Positions 10,300 through 20,984 of a DNA stretch of 64,000 bases are shown one piece after another. The DNA is from Nemertoderma westbladi (lineage: Eukaryota > Xenacoelomorpha > Nemertodermatida > Nemertodermatidae). The notes under the pieces were generated by a model. The model ran no database searches, was not told the origin of the DNA, and saw nothing but the letters and a program-made list of their open reading frames with translations. Within the stretch, counting starts at the first letter, position 1. Each line of letters starts with the position of its first letter. Both the position numbers and the translations under genes were made by a program. The stretch covers positions 25,659 through 89,658 of the forward strand of contig JAUCBJ010000284.1 of NCBI GenBank assembly GCA_032718475.1. Direction: 5' to 3'.

Positions 10300-12944
10300 T
10301 CTGATTGGTTCTGATTGTGTGCTACTCTCCAACTAGTGTTGCCCCTGTAGATGAGGTGGAAAATTTCTACCACAATCTACAAGCAGCAACGGATGGAGTG
10401 GATCAGCATGCATTCTTAACATTCCTGGGAGACTTTAATGCAAGTCTGCATCAATCACCTACATCGCCCTGGGTCTATAGCAATAGTGTTAACCGAAATT
10501 CTGTCCATCTTCAGGATTTTATCTCTGGAAATGGATTGTTTTCGGCTGGAACCCAGTTCAAGAAGCGAACTGGAAAGCTATGGACTCATAGTGGACCCAG
10601 TGGTCACAAGTCCCAGATAGACCATATTCTGTTTCGTAGGAAATACAGGAGCTCTATACAAGACTGTAATGCATTTACACTTCGACCCTTCTCCAGTGAT
10701 CACCGCCTTATTGTGGCCAAGGTACGACTTAGTCTGCGTGCTAGCAGAACAACGAAATCTGCCTTGCCACGGCATGACTGGTCCTCTGTTGCAACAGCCA
10801 AGTGTGAGATCCAGCTTCACACTACAGCTGAGCAACAGGTATGAGGCTCTTGCCTCTGAGGCGGCAGATCACTGTGAGGGCTATACTGCCTTTACAGAAG
10901 CAGTTAAGTTAGCAGCTGCAGAAACAGTTCCTGTATACCCTCGAAACAGGAAAAGGGCCCCCTGGACTGACAACAAAATTCAGAAGTGCCGAAATGACCT
11001 TCATAAGGCGCAGAAAGAGTCCCGACTCAAACAGACTACAGCGGCCAAGAATGCAGTTAAAGCTGCATCTAGGTCCCTGAACAGGCAGTACTCTGTTAAT
11101 CTACAGGAGCTAATAAACCAACAGGTTGATGCCATCAATGATGCTGACGACAGCAGGCAATCATCCCAGGCATGGAAATCGATCAATCTGCTTACTGGGC
11201 GGAAAAGCCAACCAACCACCAAGGTTAAGGCTGAATCACCAGCCGATCGCCTCAATGGTTGGAAAGCCCACTTTGAAAAGCTCCTCAATAATGACAGGGT
11301 ATTGCCTGATAACTTTATAGAAGTAAAAGTGTCTGAGTCTGTACTCCCAGATATTCCCATTGGCGATATCTCCTTTGCAGAAGTGAAGGCTGCTGCAAAG
11401 AGCATTAAGACCAATCGTGCCAGTGGAGTAGATGGTGTTCCCCCTGAGGTCTTTAAAATACCTGAGTTTTTTTAAGCTCATCTATCCCATCATAGTAGAC
11501 ATGCACCGTACAACAAGAGTCCCACAAGAAATGAAAACAAATAAGTTGGTGCCAGTTCCCAAGAAGGGCAACCTAACACTCTATGGTTCTTTTCGGGGAA
11601 TCTCATTGATCTCGATTGCTGCAAAACTATACAATAGAATTCTATTAAATCGCATCAGGGATCCCATTGAGAGACTGCTACGTGGAAATCAGAATGGGTT
11701 CCGTAAAGGTCGTGGGACCATGGAGCCCATTTTGGCACTTAGAAGGATAATTGAAGAGTTATCAAAAAAGAAAGACAGGCATCTGGCTGTTATCTTTGTT
11801 GACTTCTTCAAGGCCTTTGATTCAGTCTCTCGCTCACGTATGTTCAGCATACTTTCATTATATGGGATTCCTGATGAAATTATTGCAGCAATCAGATCAG
11901 TATACGATGGTTCGACAACATTTGTGTCTACTGTTGACGGTGACACAGAACCATTTGAAGTGTTATGGGGCGTCCTCCAAGGAGACACACTTGCACCATT
12001 CTTGTTCATTATTGTGGTTGACTATGTTCTACGCATGTCCTTAGATCATCATAATGATGATGGGGTGATGATAACTCCACCTACTGGCTCCAGAAGTCGA
12101 GGAAATCCTGTCAAGTACCTAACTGATCTAGACTTTGCTGATGACTTAGGAGTACTCTCAGAATCATTAGAGGGAGTTAGTCAGCTCATTAGAACATGCT
12201 GCTTCTAGTGTTGGTCTTTTTATTAACTCCAGAAAGACCAAAATTCTGACAGTTAACTTTGAAAGTCCTCAGCAAGTCTCTGATCGGATGAGCATAAGCT
12301 CAAAGGATGGTATGCTTGAGCATGTGGACGACTTCTGTTACCTGGGATCATAGATCCGGAAGTCAGGTGAGGACCTTCGAATACGTAAGGGAAAGGCATG
12401 GGCAGCCTTGAATAGGCTTTCCAGGATTTGGAAGTCACCTAGAATTAATCGGAAACTTAAGGTCCGATTATTTAGAGCAGCAGTAGTTCCAGTACTCCTC
12501 TACGGGAGTCCATGCTGGGCTCTAACTGCTGAGGACACCAAATCTCTGGATGGCACATTCACAAGAATGCTACGCCGGGTACATTGTGTCAAGTACAATG
12601 CACACATCTCCAACCAGACACTATATAACATTGGAGGGTCTCATTGGTTCCCCCAAGCTTGACACTAGAACAAAATCGCCTCCGCTTTGCAGGACATTGC
12701 TTTCGCCGTGAGGACCAGCCAGTGCATAATCTTGTACTTTGGCAGCCTCATGGAGTGAATAAGCATGGTGGACAGCCCATGACTTTCTTGAGACGCATCT
12801 TAAAGGACACTGGCCTTGAAGATGCGGATGATCTAGCAAATGTCATGGGTGATAGGGAGTTGTGGCGGTGCAATTTTGTTGACAAGCCGGCACAGCATTC
12901 TTAAAAATGCAGCTGCAATGCAGCATGCCGATCCTAGTAGTAGT
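10300..12944 (+). pseudogene. Decayed RTE-type non-LTR retrotransposon (endonuclease + RT)
   Basis: The longest LINE copy in the window. An AP-endonuclease part (10305-10844) shows FLGDFNAS, SQIDHILFRRKYRS and SSDHRLIVAKVRL. After frameshifts an RT part follows (about 10840-12904) with [25 protein letters not shown] and DLDFADD, then the LYGSPCWALTAED tail. It contains at least four frame breaks and an in-frame TAG near 12350, and lacks the first part of the endonuclease. It ends in the family tail GATCCTAGTAGTAGT. The combination of AP endonuclease, RT and a 3-bp repeat tail fits the RTE/RTEX group; the exact clade is an inference. It sits inside the TIR element at 10158-13477. Confidence 0.9.
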
Positions 12945-13109
12945 CGGTATCTATTACAATATAGGCTATATATTTTGCAGAGTCACAGAGTAGTCCGAAG
13001 TTCCCCAGTCTACCGCTAGAGAGTGAAATGTCTCAAAGTGAAAACCATATAGTAGCTATGAATTGGTTACTAGGCAATAATACTGCATTTCGCAAAGTTA
13101 GGCTTATTG

Positions 13110-13205
13110 CTGACCGAACGAAAACTGCCCAGGTTCATGCGAGGATCGAACCCATTACATAGGCCTACGGGAGATGTGAATTCAACGCAACCACTACACC
13201 AAGGT
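13110..13205 (-). mobile_element. tRNA-derived SINE head (Pol III promoter)
   Basis: On the minus strand, TGGTGTAGTGGTTGCG resembles box A and GGGTTCGATCCTCGC resembles box B, spaced as in a tRNA gene, but the cloverleaf stems are degenerate and an insertion separates the boxes. It lies within the TIR element at 10158-13477. Confidence 0.6.
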
Positions 13206-13267
13206 GGAACAGTAACCTTCGAATTTGTTCGTTGCCGTTCGAATTTGTAAGACTCTCATTTAAGACC

Positions 13268-13352
13268 TGACACAGACTATGCCTCACTGAGGCACTGAGG
13301 CACAGACTATGCCACACTGAGGCACTGAGGCACAGACTATGCCTCACTGAGG
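13268..13352. repeat. 30-bp tandem repeat, about three copies
   Basis: Unit CACAGACTATGCCTCACTGA followed by GGCACTGAGG, repeated about 2.8 times with few changes. Confidence 0.8.
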
Positions 13353-13483
13353 TACTAATTAATTGATGACACCGGTCAATTAGGGTCTAATTAGTCTAAT
13401 TAGGAGGTTTCACCCAGACAGTCTGGCGCCAGTCAGTGGGGTCTAACTGTCACAAAGCCGCCCAAGACTCTACTACTGATTAT

Positions 13484-14617
13484 ATAAATTTTACAGTACG
13501 TAGGCTACTCACACGTCTGTCACCTGTTTAAATTGAATCAGGCCTACGCAAAACTGACAAAAGTGGCTGAAATGCAACAAACCAACAATCTGACAAAAAT
13601 CTCCACAAATACAGTATGTGTTGTGGAACATACTGTATATATATTTATTAATGGGAATTATAATTAATAAAATTTGCTTATTGCAAGGCAAACAAAATGT
13701 AGAGTAGGGGAGAATGAGGATCGAAATCGTGATGTTCCAGAATAATTTATTTATCTGTACAATATGCTGAGATTCATAACTTAAGGATTTCAAATCAATT
13801 CAATTAATTTGCCCGTATATTAATAAAAATATAAACTTAATAAATGAAAATTTATAAAAACTTGAAACAATCATATTCCTTTATTTTATCCATTTACCAC
13901 ATAATTGATCGACCACAAACAGTATCATAACTAAAAACTAATGTGTCAATAATTGATATGAATAAATATTACGTCATTTACATAATATATTAATACTGTA
14001 TTTATTAATCAGTTAAATGTGTAAGCGGGCCGGTCAATGGAACCGCCACCACATTACGCGCGACCTCTCACAGATCCAATTCCACACACTCTCCCCCGAA
14101 AGCTCCTGCCGATACTGTAACTCAACGACACTACGCGCTCAGCTACCCCCCCCCCCCCCCCCCCCCCACCCCACTACCCCAATCCCTTCCAATTTAACTC
14201 AACTGAATTGTTAACCTATAATCACTTTTTATTCTACAATTATATCAATTTAATTTAGTTATGGACACAATGAATGAATAATCTATTGATAATCCCAATG
14301 TCTGTTCCTTTGAAATTTATCCCGCTGGGGGTGTATATTAATATTATTATTTATCAATAAATTTCAGCGTGCCTTTATCACACTTCGCCTTCACACGTCA
14401 TTATCACATCGACTGAACTTTTTACTTCTTTATTTATTTTAGTAATAATGGTAGTCGATTTTGTATATATATTTCAATTTTTTTAATTTATATATCCTTA
14501 ATGTCATTGTTTATTTTAAATTGAAAAGGGTAGAATAAAGTGATTGTCCTTCAAGTAATAGGCTTCAATAAAGTGATACTGTAGGTTGATTTTAAAAAAA
14601 GCATCATCACAAAAATG
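13484..14617. other. Gene-free AT-rich stretch with long C-run
   Basis: No gene seen. A run of about 20 C near 14145-14167 interrupts strongly AT-rich DNA. The right end is the 3' flank of the CCDC96 gene. Confidence 0.5.
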
Positions 14618-16387
14618 TTAGTTATGTTTTAATTGAATTGCGTGTTTAACGTTTTCAATCTTTCGTTTATAACCTTGTGTTCGCATCGTGCAGTCCGCGT
14701 GTTTCTGCATTAGGTCTGACACGTATTTACTAGCCGATTCCACTCTATCGAATGTTTCCTCGTAATCCCGAAGAAGGGATTTATTCCACAACAACCCATT
14801 GGTCTCCCGCATTTTGGAGTTGTCGTTACGCAATGCGTCCCGCACTTTCTTTGTCCGCGTTAGTAAATCTCTGCGCTTCGCCACTGTGGCCTCAACCTCC
14901 ATAAGGTTTTCTTTCAACTCCCCGTTCTGTATTTCCATGTAATCTGTTTTCTCTTTGACGTGCGTTAGAACTTCTACTGTCGCCGTTATCTTCTTCCTGA
15001 GTTTGAGGAGGTCTTCATTTCTTTCCTCGATTTTCTCGTTGTAGGTTTGATTTTCTATTTTTAGTTGTTCAAAATCGATGAGATGCAGCCCTGTAGCTAA
15101 CTCCTCTCGCGACTTGAGCTGATTTTCTCGGTTCATTAGCCTGTTATTCAGTTTTATGTTCTCCAAACGCACCCCCTGTAGTTCCTCTTCCTTTTTGTTA
15201 AAGTTAGAAACATAGTGATCCAAATCTTCATCATCAATACCCCTTCCTGTTCTTGAATTAACCGCTTTACTAGCAATATCCAGTTGCATATCCAGGAAAT
15301 CTTGTAAGCGTTTAGCTGTATCGGCAACACGTTCGTACACATACGCTTTGGTGTTCTCCGTCTTGGCGGTGTAGTTACTTGATATATCGGCGGCTCTGTT
15401 GCGGTTCTCCTCTATATCCGACATGTACTTGAGGTATCGCTGCTCCTGGTCAATTATATTGCCCTCAGCCTCCGAACGAGCATCGCTTTCCTTCTTCTTC
15501 CTAAAATATTCGCTAATTTTATGCTGATATTTTGTATTTTGTTGCATCAGATGCTCCCGCTCTACCATCGCTTGTTTGTAGGTTTCCAGCAACTCCTCTC
15601 TGGGGGGAAATATTTGTGAAACTTCTGACGGCGTCCTACTTACAGCTTCCCCTAAAAGTTCTCCGTCTTCTTTACTTTCGTGTGATCTTTCACTCATCTT
15701 ACTTTCTGGCCGGCTCTCAGTCACAACAGCTTCCTCATCTTCACGCGGTGTTGGCGAAGCTTTTTCGTGTTCTTCCTCTTTCGCAATTTCGCCATCGTGA
15801 TCAACTCCGGTTGGAGTTTCAGGTTTTCCTTCTTCCTGTTCTATAACCTCATCCTGTACTTCAAGTTTGTCATCCTCTTTTTGATCTTCTATCTCTTGTG
15901 CACTGTCATCGTGCTCTTTATCAGGTAATGCTTCATCTTTCCTTTCTTCACTTTCTTCTACAACGTTTTCTTCATCACCAGTAGCATCCTCTTGTTTGCC
16001 TGTTTCATCAGTTTCTTCGTCCTTTTCGGTAGCAGTAGCTTCAGCTTCACCATGAGTAACAGCATCTCCTGGTTCTGCATCAGCCCTTTCGGTTTCTTCT
16101 ACCTCCTGTGGAGCTTCTTCTTTTGCACCCTCATCCGCAGAGTCTCTGTCTTTTTCCTCCGCTATTGGTTCTTTTTCTTCTGCGATGGCATCAACCTCTT
16201 CAGAAGTAACGGCGTTTTTATCTGCTTCCGTAGGTTCCTCAGCTGCCTCTTCCTCCAGGGTGTCATCAGCAGGAGTGATAGGCTTTTCATCTTTATTTTC
16301 TGATAAACTTGTACTTTCTCGTTCGGTTTCAGGTCGAGATGGACCCTCGCTAACTTCGTCCAGTGTTTCCAATACCTCTTCTGACAT
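14618..16387 (-). CDS. CCDC96: CCDC96/CFAP184-like coiled-coil ciliary protein, single exon
   Basis: A 589-residue frame from ATG (16387). Residues 1 to about 250 are an acidic Glu/Asp/Lys-rich, probably disordered region. Residues about 255-589 are continuous coiled coil. The conserved core LIDFEQLKIENQTYNEKIEE, followed by RNEDLLKLRKK and LTHVKEKTDYM, is essentially the family signature of CCDC96 (also CFAP184). The block QHKISEYFRKKK matches the conserved start of the coiled-coil half. In the family, CCDC96 works with CCDC113 in cilia and at centriolar satellites, near the axonemal radial-spoke region. The human gene is also single-exon and of similar length. The N-terminal acidic tail differs freely between species, so the start is less certain than the rest. 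Confidence 0.93.
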   Translation of the reverse strand: MSEEVLETLDEVSEGPSRPETERESTSLSENKDEKPITPADDTLEEEAAEEPTEADKNAVTSEEVDAIAEEKEPIAEEKDRDSADEGAKEEAPQEVEETERADAEPGDAVTHGEAEATATEKDEETDETGKQEDATGDEENVVEESEERKDEALPDKEHDDSAQEIEDQKEDDKLEVQDEVIEQEEGKPETPTGVDHDGEIAKEEEHEKASPTPREDEEAVVTESRPESKMSERSHESKEDGELLGEAVSRTPSEVSQIFPPREELLETYKQAMVEREHLMQQNTKYQHKISEYFRKKKESDARSEAEGNIIDQEQRYLKYMSDIEENRNRAADISSNYTAKTENTKAYVYERVADTAKRLQDFLDMQLDIASKAVNSRTGRGIDDEDLDHYVSNFNKKEEELQGVRLENIKLNNRLMNRENQLKSREELATGLHLIDFEQLKIENQTYNEKIEERNEDLLKLRKKITATVEVLTHVKEKTDYMEIQNGELKENLMEVEATVAKRRDLLTRTKKVRDALRNDNSKMRETNGLLWNKSLLRDYEETFDRVESASKYVSDLMQKHADCTMRTQGYKRKIENVKHAIQLKHN

Positions 16388-16639
16388 ATTTAATTAATAC
16401 AATTATTAATAACAATGTGGGATTAAATTGGTGCCGTAAAATGTAAAAACACAATTATATCAGAATGTGAATGTATAACTCACATTGGCACTAATCTCAT
16501 ATGGCGTATGCCAGTGTATATGGGTTGCTATGGGAATGGTAATCCTTCATAGGAACCCCAATAACTCACTGCATTGACTGGTAATTGGAAGAAATCACTT
16601 TCTCGTAATGAATTCCGTTGTTTCCCGGTAGGATTACCT

Positions 16640-17490
16640 TATTATCATTATTATTACTTTTATTCGTACACATACACTTTTATTCGTACACATTCAAATT
16701 ATATATATATGGTACTCTTGTAGCACAAATAAGACTATAGTAACACTGAACTTATAAATGAATTGAAATATAATACAAAAATATCTACATAGGTAACACA
16801 AAGACAGCACAATATTGACAAAACTAAACGAAAATTAGGCAGAGGAAATATAGTCCAACAACACTTTTATACTTCTGGACTAGTAAAACCAGGTATTTCT
16901 GAGTAACCAATCAGTGAATCAATTATATCTCTGCAACTATCGACTTTCCAATCTTCACCTACAGGTGTACAGTATATGCACTGGACATAATTTAATTTAT
17001 TAACTACTACTGATGGCGTCAGATCATTAAGATCTACATCGCTACAATCATTAGCAATAGATCTTAGGTTATTACCGGTTGTACTTCTACAATCGGAGAT
17101 AAATAAATTAGCAAGAAATTGAGCGCACAGCCTATCTGATTTTCGAATACAATTACAAAAAGTAACAAAATTCTTACATAGTATAACCCAAGGGTGTAAG
17201 AAACCTACAATTTCCTGAACAATAAACCTATGTGCATTAAAAGGAAGATGACACGCAATTCTCACGTTTGTATTCCAACTTGTTAAAAGCCTACGACATT
17301 CCTCGGATCTAAGATTCCAAGTGCAACTACCATAAAATGACATAGCATACAACCTTTGAATATAAGTTATATTATTTGGGTGGGCAAAACCAAATTCCTG
17401 TCTAATATTATTTAACTTTCCAATAAACTGGCCTCTTTTACGTAAAATATCAACATTCAAAGAGCAATTATGCTGCGCCCATAAGCATTT
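16640..17490 (-). pseudogene. 5'-truncated LINE, C-terminal RT fragment of a second family
   Basis: The minus-strand frame 17487-16867 codes WAQHNCSLNVDILRKRGQFI, KLNNIRQEFGFAHP and LYAMSFYGSCTWNL. This is the thumb and C-terminal region found in many non-LTR retrotransposon polyproteins and is unlike the RTE-type copies here. An in-frame stop precedes it at about 17491, so the RT core is missing. A TA-rich tail (TTATCATTATTATTAC on the plus strand near 16641) probably marks the element 3' end. Confidence 0.7.
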
Positions 17491-17805
17491 TAATGAGACA
17501 ACCAGAACACGTGAAACGAATAGATAAATGAAAACCTGCAGTATTCAAGTGTGAGACTTAAGTTCTGGACCTGTTAATGTCCCCCAATATATTTTGAAAG
17601 CAATTCTTTTGGGATGAAATACACCGAAGTGAGGAAAGGAATCTTTAATTTTCAAATATAGTGATAGTAAGTGTTACTTATGTTGTTCACACAAATTCCT
17701 ATTTAAGTAAAGGTCATTAAAACACATCCATGATTTACACACTTTGTGAGTTTGCTCATGCGAACACCCCACCACTGCTACTGTAGATACCTACTATGTG
17801 TTCTA

Positions 17806-17989
17806 TATGAGGCGCCGTTAACGCCAAAAGGTCAGCAATAATATTAAAGGTTTTAAAAAGAATATTAGAGAATTTCAAAACATATTTTCGGCCGAAATTT
17901 CGGCCGAAAATATGTTTTGAAATTCTCTAATATTCTTTTTAAAACCTTTAATATTATTGCTGACCTTTTGGCGTTAATGGCGCCTCATA
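17806..17989. mobile_element. Palindromic 184-bp MITE with 6-bp TSD
   Basis: Two 92-bp arms meet with no loop at TTTCGGCCGAAATTTCGGCC and differ at one base (GTTAACG against its partner GTTAATG). The ends are TATGAGGCGCC. The 6-bp direct repeat GTTCTA flanks it (17800-17805 and 17990-17995). No coding capacity. The transposase family is unknown. Confidence 0.9.
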
Positions 17990-17999
17990 GTTCTACACT

Positions 18000-18798
18000 A
18001 CTATAATCTCTCTCTCTCTCTCTCTCTCCTTCATGACTCCGCTCTTTATTCGCTTGCGTTTCTTCGGAAATAATAATTAACAGGTGTCTTATTCCTTTGT
18101 TTGTTGGATCTTTGATTTTTTTATCTTTGATCTTTAAATTTTGCGTTAAAATATTGCCTCTGTGTTATTGATTGAGGAGGCATTAGTGTTTGACTTCGTC
18201 GTTTGACTTCTTGGCTCAACACTGCATCATTATCTTAGTTCGGCTTTCATTTACATATAAAGGTTTGTGGATTATACTTCCTCCTCCCCTTGTTTGTGAA
18301 ATCCTTATACACTCTGCAATTAATACCGGTAGGTTACAGTTTGTGCTTCCTGTTTGTCCATCCATTCCTACTGTATGATGTGTTGTGTTGTATGTCTTAT
18401 AATTCAGTCCAATTATTATTTGATTACCATTCAAAATATACGTAACCTCTAAACTACAAGTCATAACATATAGTTTTTACCAATAAACTTTAAGCTTAAT
18501 AAATACTATTATGAATACTATTATACACATTCGTGGGGCGTCGCGCAGCACGCGAACTTGAGCAAGTTCGATTTGATCTGGAGTCAAAAGTTCGAGAGGC
18601 ATTTGCCCGTAACTTTAAAAAATATTGGAACTTTTTCTCTAGTATGCCTATACAAAATTTGGTTGAAAATGGTTAACATCTTCAAAAGTTATTTACGAAT
18701 GAATTCTTCATTGCAGACGGACAGACAGACGGACATTAAATTTTGTCCTATTTACTAATTATAATAGTGCGCTAAGGCCTTGTAACAAAAATTTTGAG
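18000..18798. other. Noncoding DNA with CT microsatellite and a dispersed repeat
   Basis: A (CT)n run at about 18006-18028. From about 18530 to 18790 lies a degenerate dispersed repeat with CGTGGGGCGTCGCGCAGCACG, TTGGTTGAAAATG and GACGGACAGACAGACGG, related in style to copies near 44.3, 44.8, 49.9 and 51.7 kb. Confidence 0.5.
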
Positions 18799-18870
18799 AG
18801 GGGGCACCCAGATTTGAACTGGGGACCTCTCGATCTGCAGTCGAATGCTCTACCACTGAGCTATACCCCC
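18799..18870 (-). tRNA. tRNA-Cys (GCA)
   Basis: The minus strand reads GGGGGTATAGCTCAGTGGTA at the 5' end and folds as a full cloverleaf of 72 nt without intron. The 7-bp acceptor stem is GGGGGTA/TGCCCCC, box A is TAGCTCAGTGGTAGAGC, the anticodon loop is CTGCAGA (anticodon GCA), box B is AGTTCAAATCT and the discriminator base is T. A Pol III terminator T-run follows within about 10 bases (AAAATTTTGAG on the plus strand). All stems pair, unlike the SINE heads elsewhere in this window. Confidence 0.95.
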
Positions 18871-19454
18871 ACAATAGTAAGCTACTAATTACGATTAATT
18901 TTTTAACTGAGTCTTATGGACAATTGAGTAGTAATTACTTGAAACACATAATGATCCCACGAAAAGTATAGTCAAGCATTTGAAGCAATGGATGTACTAA
19001 TATTGAATGGAAAGCTGGCAAAATGCGGGAGAATACTCGAATCGCTTGTGGAAGAATTCGGATTCTTTATCCCTTAGAACATATTAACACCAATGATATA
19101 TAAACCGTCACAAATCTTTAGATAAACCCTACTTTTTATAATTTTAGGATGGATCTGGCATGTAATATAACTTATTTGACAATTATAATAGTATACATCT
19201 CCACTGGTAGAGCAGGATGTATAGTATAGTATATAGAACTTTATAGAACGGGTGACTTTCTGCGACGGTTGAGATTACTTTGTGAGCTGTAGACACTTAT
19301 AGTACACTATAATATCCTGTCAATCATAAATAGCTGCCCTTGGAGTGATTGCTGAATGAGAACGACACCATACTGCTGGGGAAGGTAACATTAGGGGTCT
19401 CACTGGAGCCGCTGGGGTTGACTGAGTCGATGGGAAATGCGTCAACCTCGTGTC
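18871..19454. other. Noncoding AT-rich DNA
   Basis: No gene seen between the tRNA gene and the LINE insertion. Confidence 0.5.
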
Positions 19455-19463
19455 ATGGTGACG

Positions 19464-20974
19464 CCCTGAGGTCTTTAAAATACCTGAGTGCTTAAAGCTC
19501 ATCTATCCCATCATAGTAGACATGTACCGAACAACAAGAGTCCCACAAGAAATGAAAACAAATAAGTTGGTGCCAGTTCCCAAGAAGGGCAACCTAACAC
19601 TCTATTGTTCTTTTCGGGGAATCTCATTGATCTCGATTGCTGCAAAGCTATACAATGTAATTCTATTAAATCGCATCAAGGATCCCATTGAGAGACTGCT
19701 CCGTGGAAATCAGAATGGGTTCCGTAAAGGTCGTGGGACCATGGAGCCCATTTTGGCACTTAGAAGGATAATTGAAGAGTTATCAAAAAAGAAAGACAAG
19801 CATCTGGCTGTTATCTTTGTTGACTTCTTCAAGGCCTTTGATTCAGTCTCTTGCTCACGTATGTTCAGCATACTTTCATTATATGGGATTCCTGATGAAA
19901 TTATTGCAGCAATCAGATCAGTTTACGATGGTTCGACAACATTTGTGTCTACTGTTGACGGTGACACAGAACCATATGAAGTGTTATGGGGCGTCCTCCA
20001 GGGAGACACACTTGCACCATTCTTGTTCATAATTGTTGTTGACTATGTTCTACGCATGTCCTTAGATCATCATAATGATGATGGGATGATGATAACTCCA
20101 CCCACTGGCTCCAGAAGTCGAGGAAATCCTGCCAAGTACCTAACTGATCTAGACTTTGCTGATGACTTAGGAGTACTCTCAGAATCACTAGAGGGAGTCC
20201 AACGGCTCCTCAGCTCATTAGAACATGCTGTTTCTAGTGTTGGTCTTTTTATTAACTCCAGAAAGACCAAAATTTTGACAGTTAACTTTGAAAGTCCTCA
20301 GCAAGTCTCTGATCGGATGAGCATAATCTCAAAAGATGGTATGCTTGACCATGTGGATGACTTCTGTTACCTGGGATCATGGATCCGGAAGTCAGGTGAG
20401 GACCTTCGAATACGTAAGGGAAAGGCATGGGCAGCCTTGAATAGGCTTTCCAGGATTTGGAAGTCAATTAAAATTAATCGGAAACTTAAGGTCCGATTAT
20501 TTAGAGCAGCAGTAGTTCCAGTACTCCTCTATGGGAGTCCATGCTGGGCTCTAACTGCTGAGGACACCAAATCTCTGGATGGCACATTCACAAGAATGCT
20601 ACGCCGGGTTCATTGTGTCAAGTACAATGCACACATCTCCAACCAGACACTATATAACATTGGAGGTGTCTCATTGGTTCCCCCAAGCTTGACACTAGAA
20701 CAAAATCGCCTCCGCTTTGCAGGACATTGCTTTCGCCGTGAGGACCAGCCAGTGCATAATCTTGTACTTTGGCAGCCTCATGGAGTGACTAAGCATGGTG
20801 GACAGCCCATGACTTTCTTGAGACGCAACTTAAAGGACACTGGCCTTGAAGATGCGGATGATCTAGCAAATGTCATGGGTGATAGGGAGTTGTGGCGGTG
20901 CAATTTTGTCGATAAGCCGGCACAGCATTCTTAAAAATGCAGCTGCAATGCAGCATGCCGATCCTAGTAGTAGT
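19464..20974 (+). mobile_element. Young 5'-truncated RTE-type LINE insertion with TSD
   Basis: Begins abruptly at CCCTGAGGTCTTTAAAAT, inside what is the RT-encoding part of the longer copy at 10300-12944, and ends with the tail GATCCTAGTAGTAGT. The 9-10 bp repeat ATGGTGACG(C) flanks it (19455-19463 and 20975-20983), the mark of target-primed reverse transcription. The intact frame and the exact duplication indicate a recent insertion. Confidence 0.95.
19465..20934 (+). CDS. Reverse transcriptase ORF of the RTE-type LINE (5' partial)
   Basis: The frame is open from the truncation point; the first ATG is at 19522 (470 residues to the stop). RT motifs appear in order: [46 protein letters not shown] (catalytic Asp), [19 protein letters not shown] (the YxDD box as FADD) and INSRKTKILTVNF. 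A C-terminal domain follows with LYGSPCWALTAEDTKSLDG and RRVHCVKYN. The endonuclease is absent because of 5' truncation, so this copy is not autonomous. Confidence 0.93.
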   Translation, partial: PEVFKIPECLKLIYPIIVDMYRTTRVPQEMKTNKLVPVPKKGNLTLYCSFRGISLISIAAKLYNVILLNRIKDPIERLLRGNQNGFRKGRGTMEPILALRRIIEELSKKKDKHLAVIFVDFFKAFDSVSCSRMFSILSLYGIPDEIIAAIRSVYDGSTTFVSTVDGDTEPYEVLWGVLQGDTLAPFLFIIVVDYVLRMSLDHHNDDGMMITPPTGSRSRGNPAKYLTDLDFADDLGVLSESLEGVQRLLSSLEHAVSSVGLFINSRKTKILTVNFESPQQVSDRMSIISKDGMLDHVDDFCYLGSWIRKSGEDLRIRKGKAWAALNRLSRIWKSIKINRKLKVRLFRAAVVPVLLYGSPCWALTAEDTKSLDGTFTRMLRRVHCVKYNAHISNQTLYNIGGVSLVPPSLTLEQNRLRFAGHCFRREDQPVHNLVLWQPHGVTKHGGQPMTFLRRNLKDTGLEDADDLANVMGDRELWRCNFVDKPAQHS

Positions 20975-20984
20975 ATGGTGACGC

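Larger units (their letters stand above)
10158..13477. mobile_element. DNA transposon/foldback element with about 100-bp TIRs and 6-bp TSD, invaded by LINE and SINE
   Basis: The left end (10158 on) starts AGTAGTAGAGTCTTGGGCGG and is repeated inverted at the right end (finishing ACTCTACTACT at 13477). The match continues through TGTGACAGTTAGACCCCACT, GGCGCCAGACTGTCTGGGTG and a CTAATTAG-rich segment. The direct repeat GATTAT flanks both ends (10152-10157 and 13478-13483). Most of the interior is a decayed LINE plus a tRNA-type SINE, so the original element was short and non-autonomous. Superfamily unknown; 6-bp duplications are uncommon. Confidence 0.8.
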
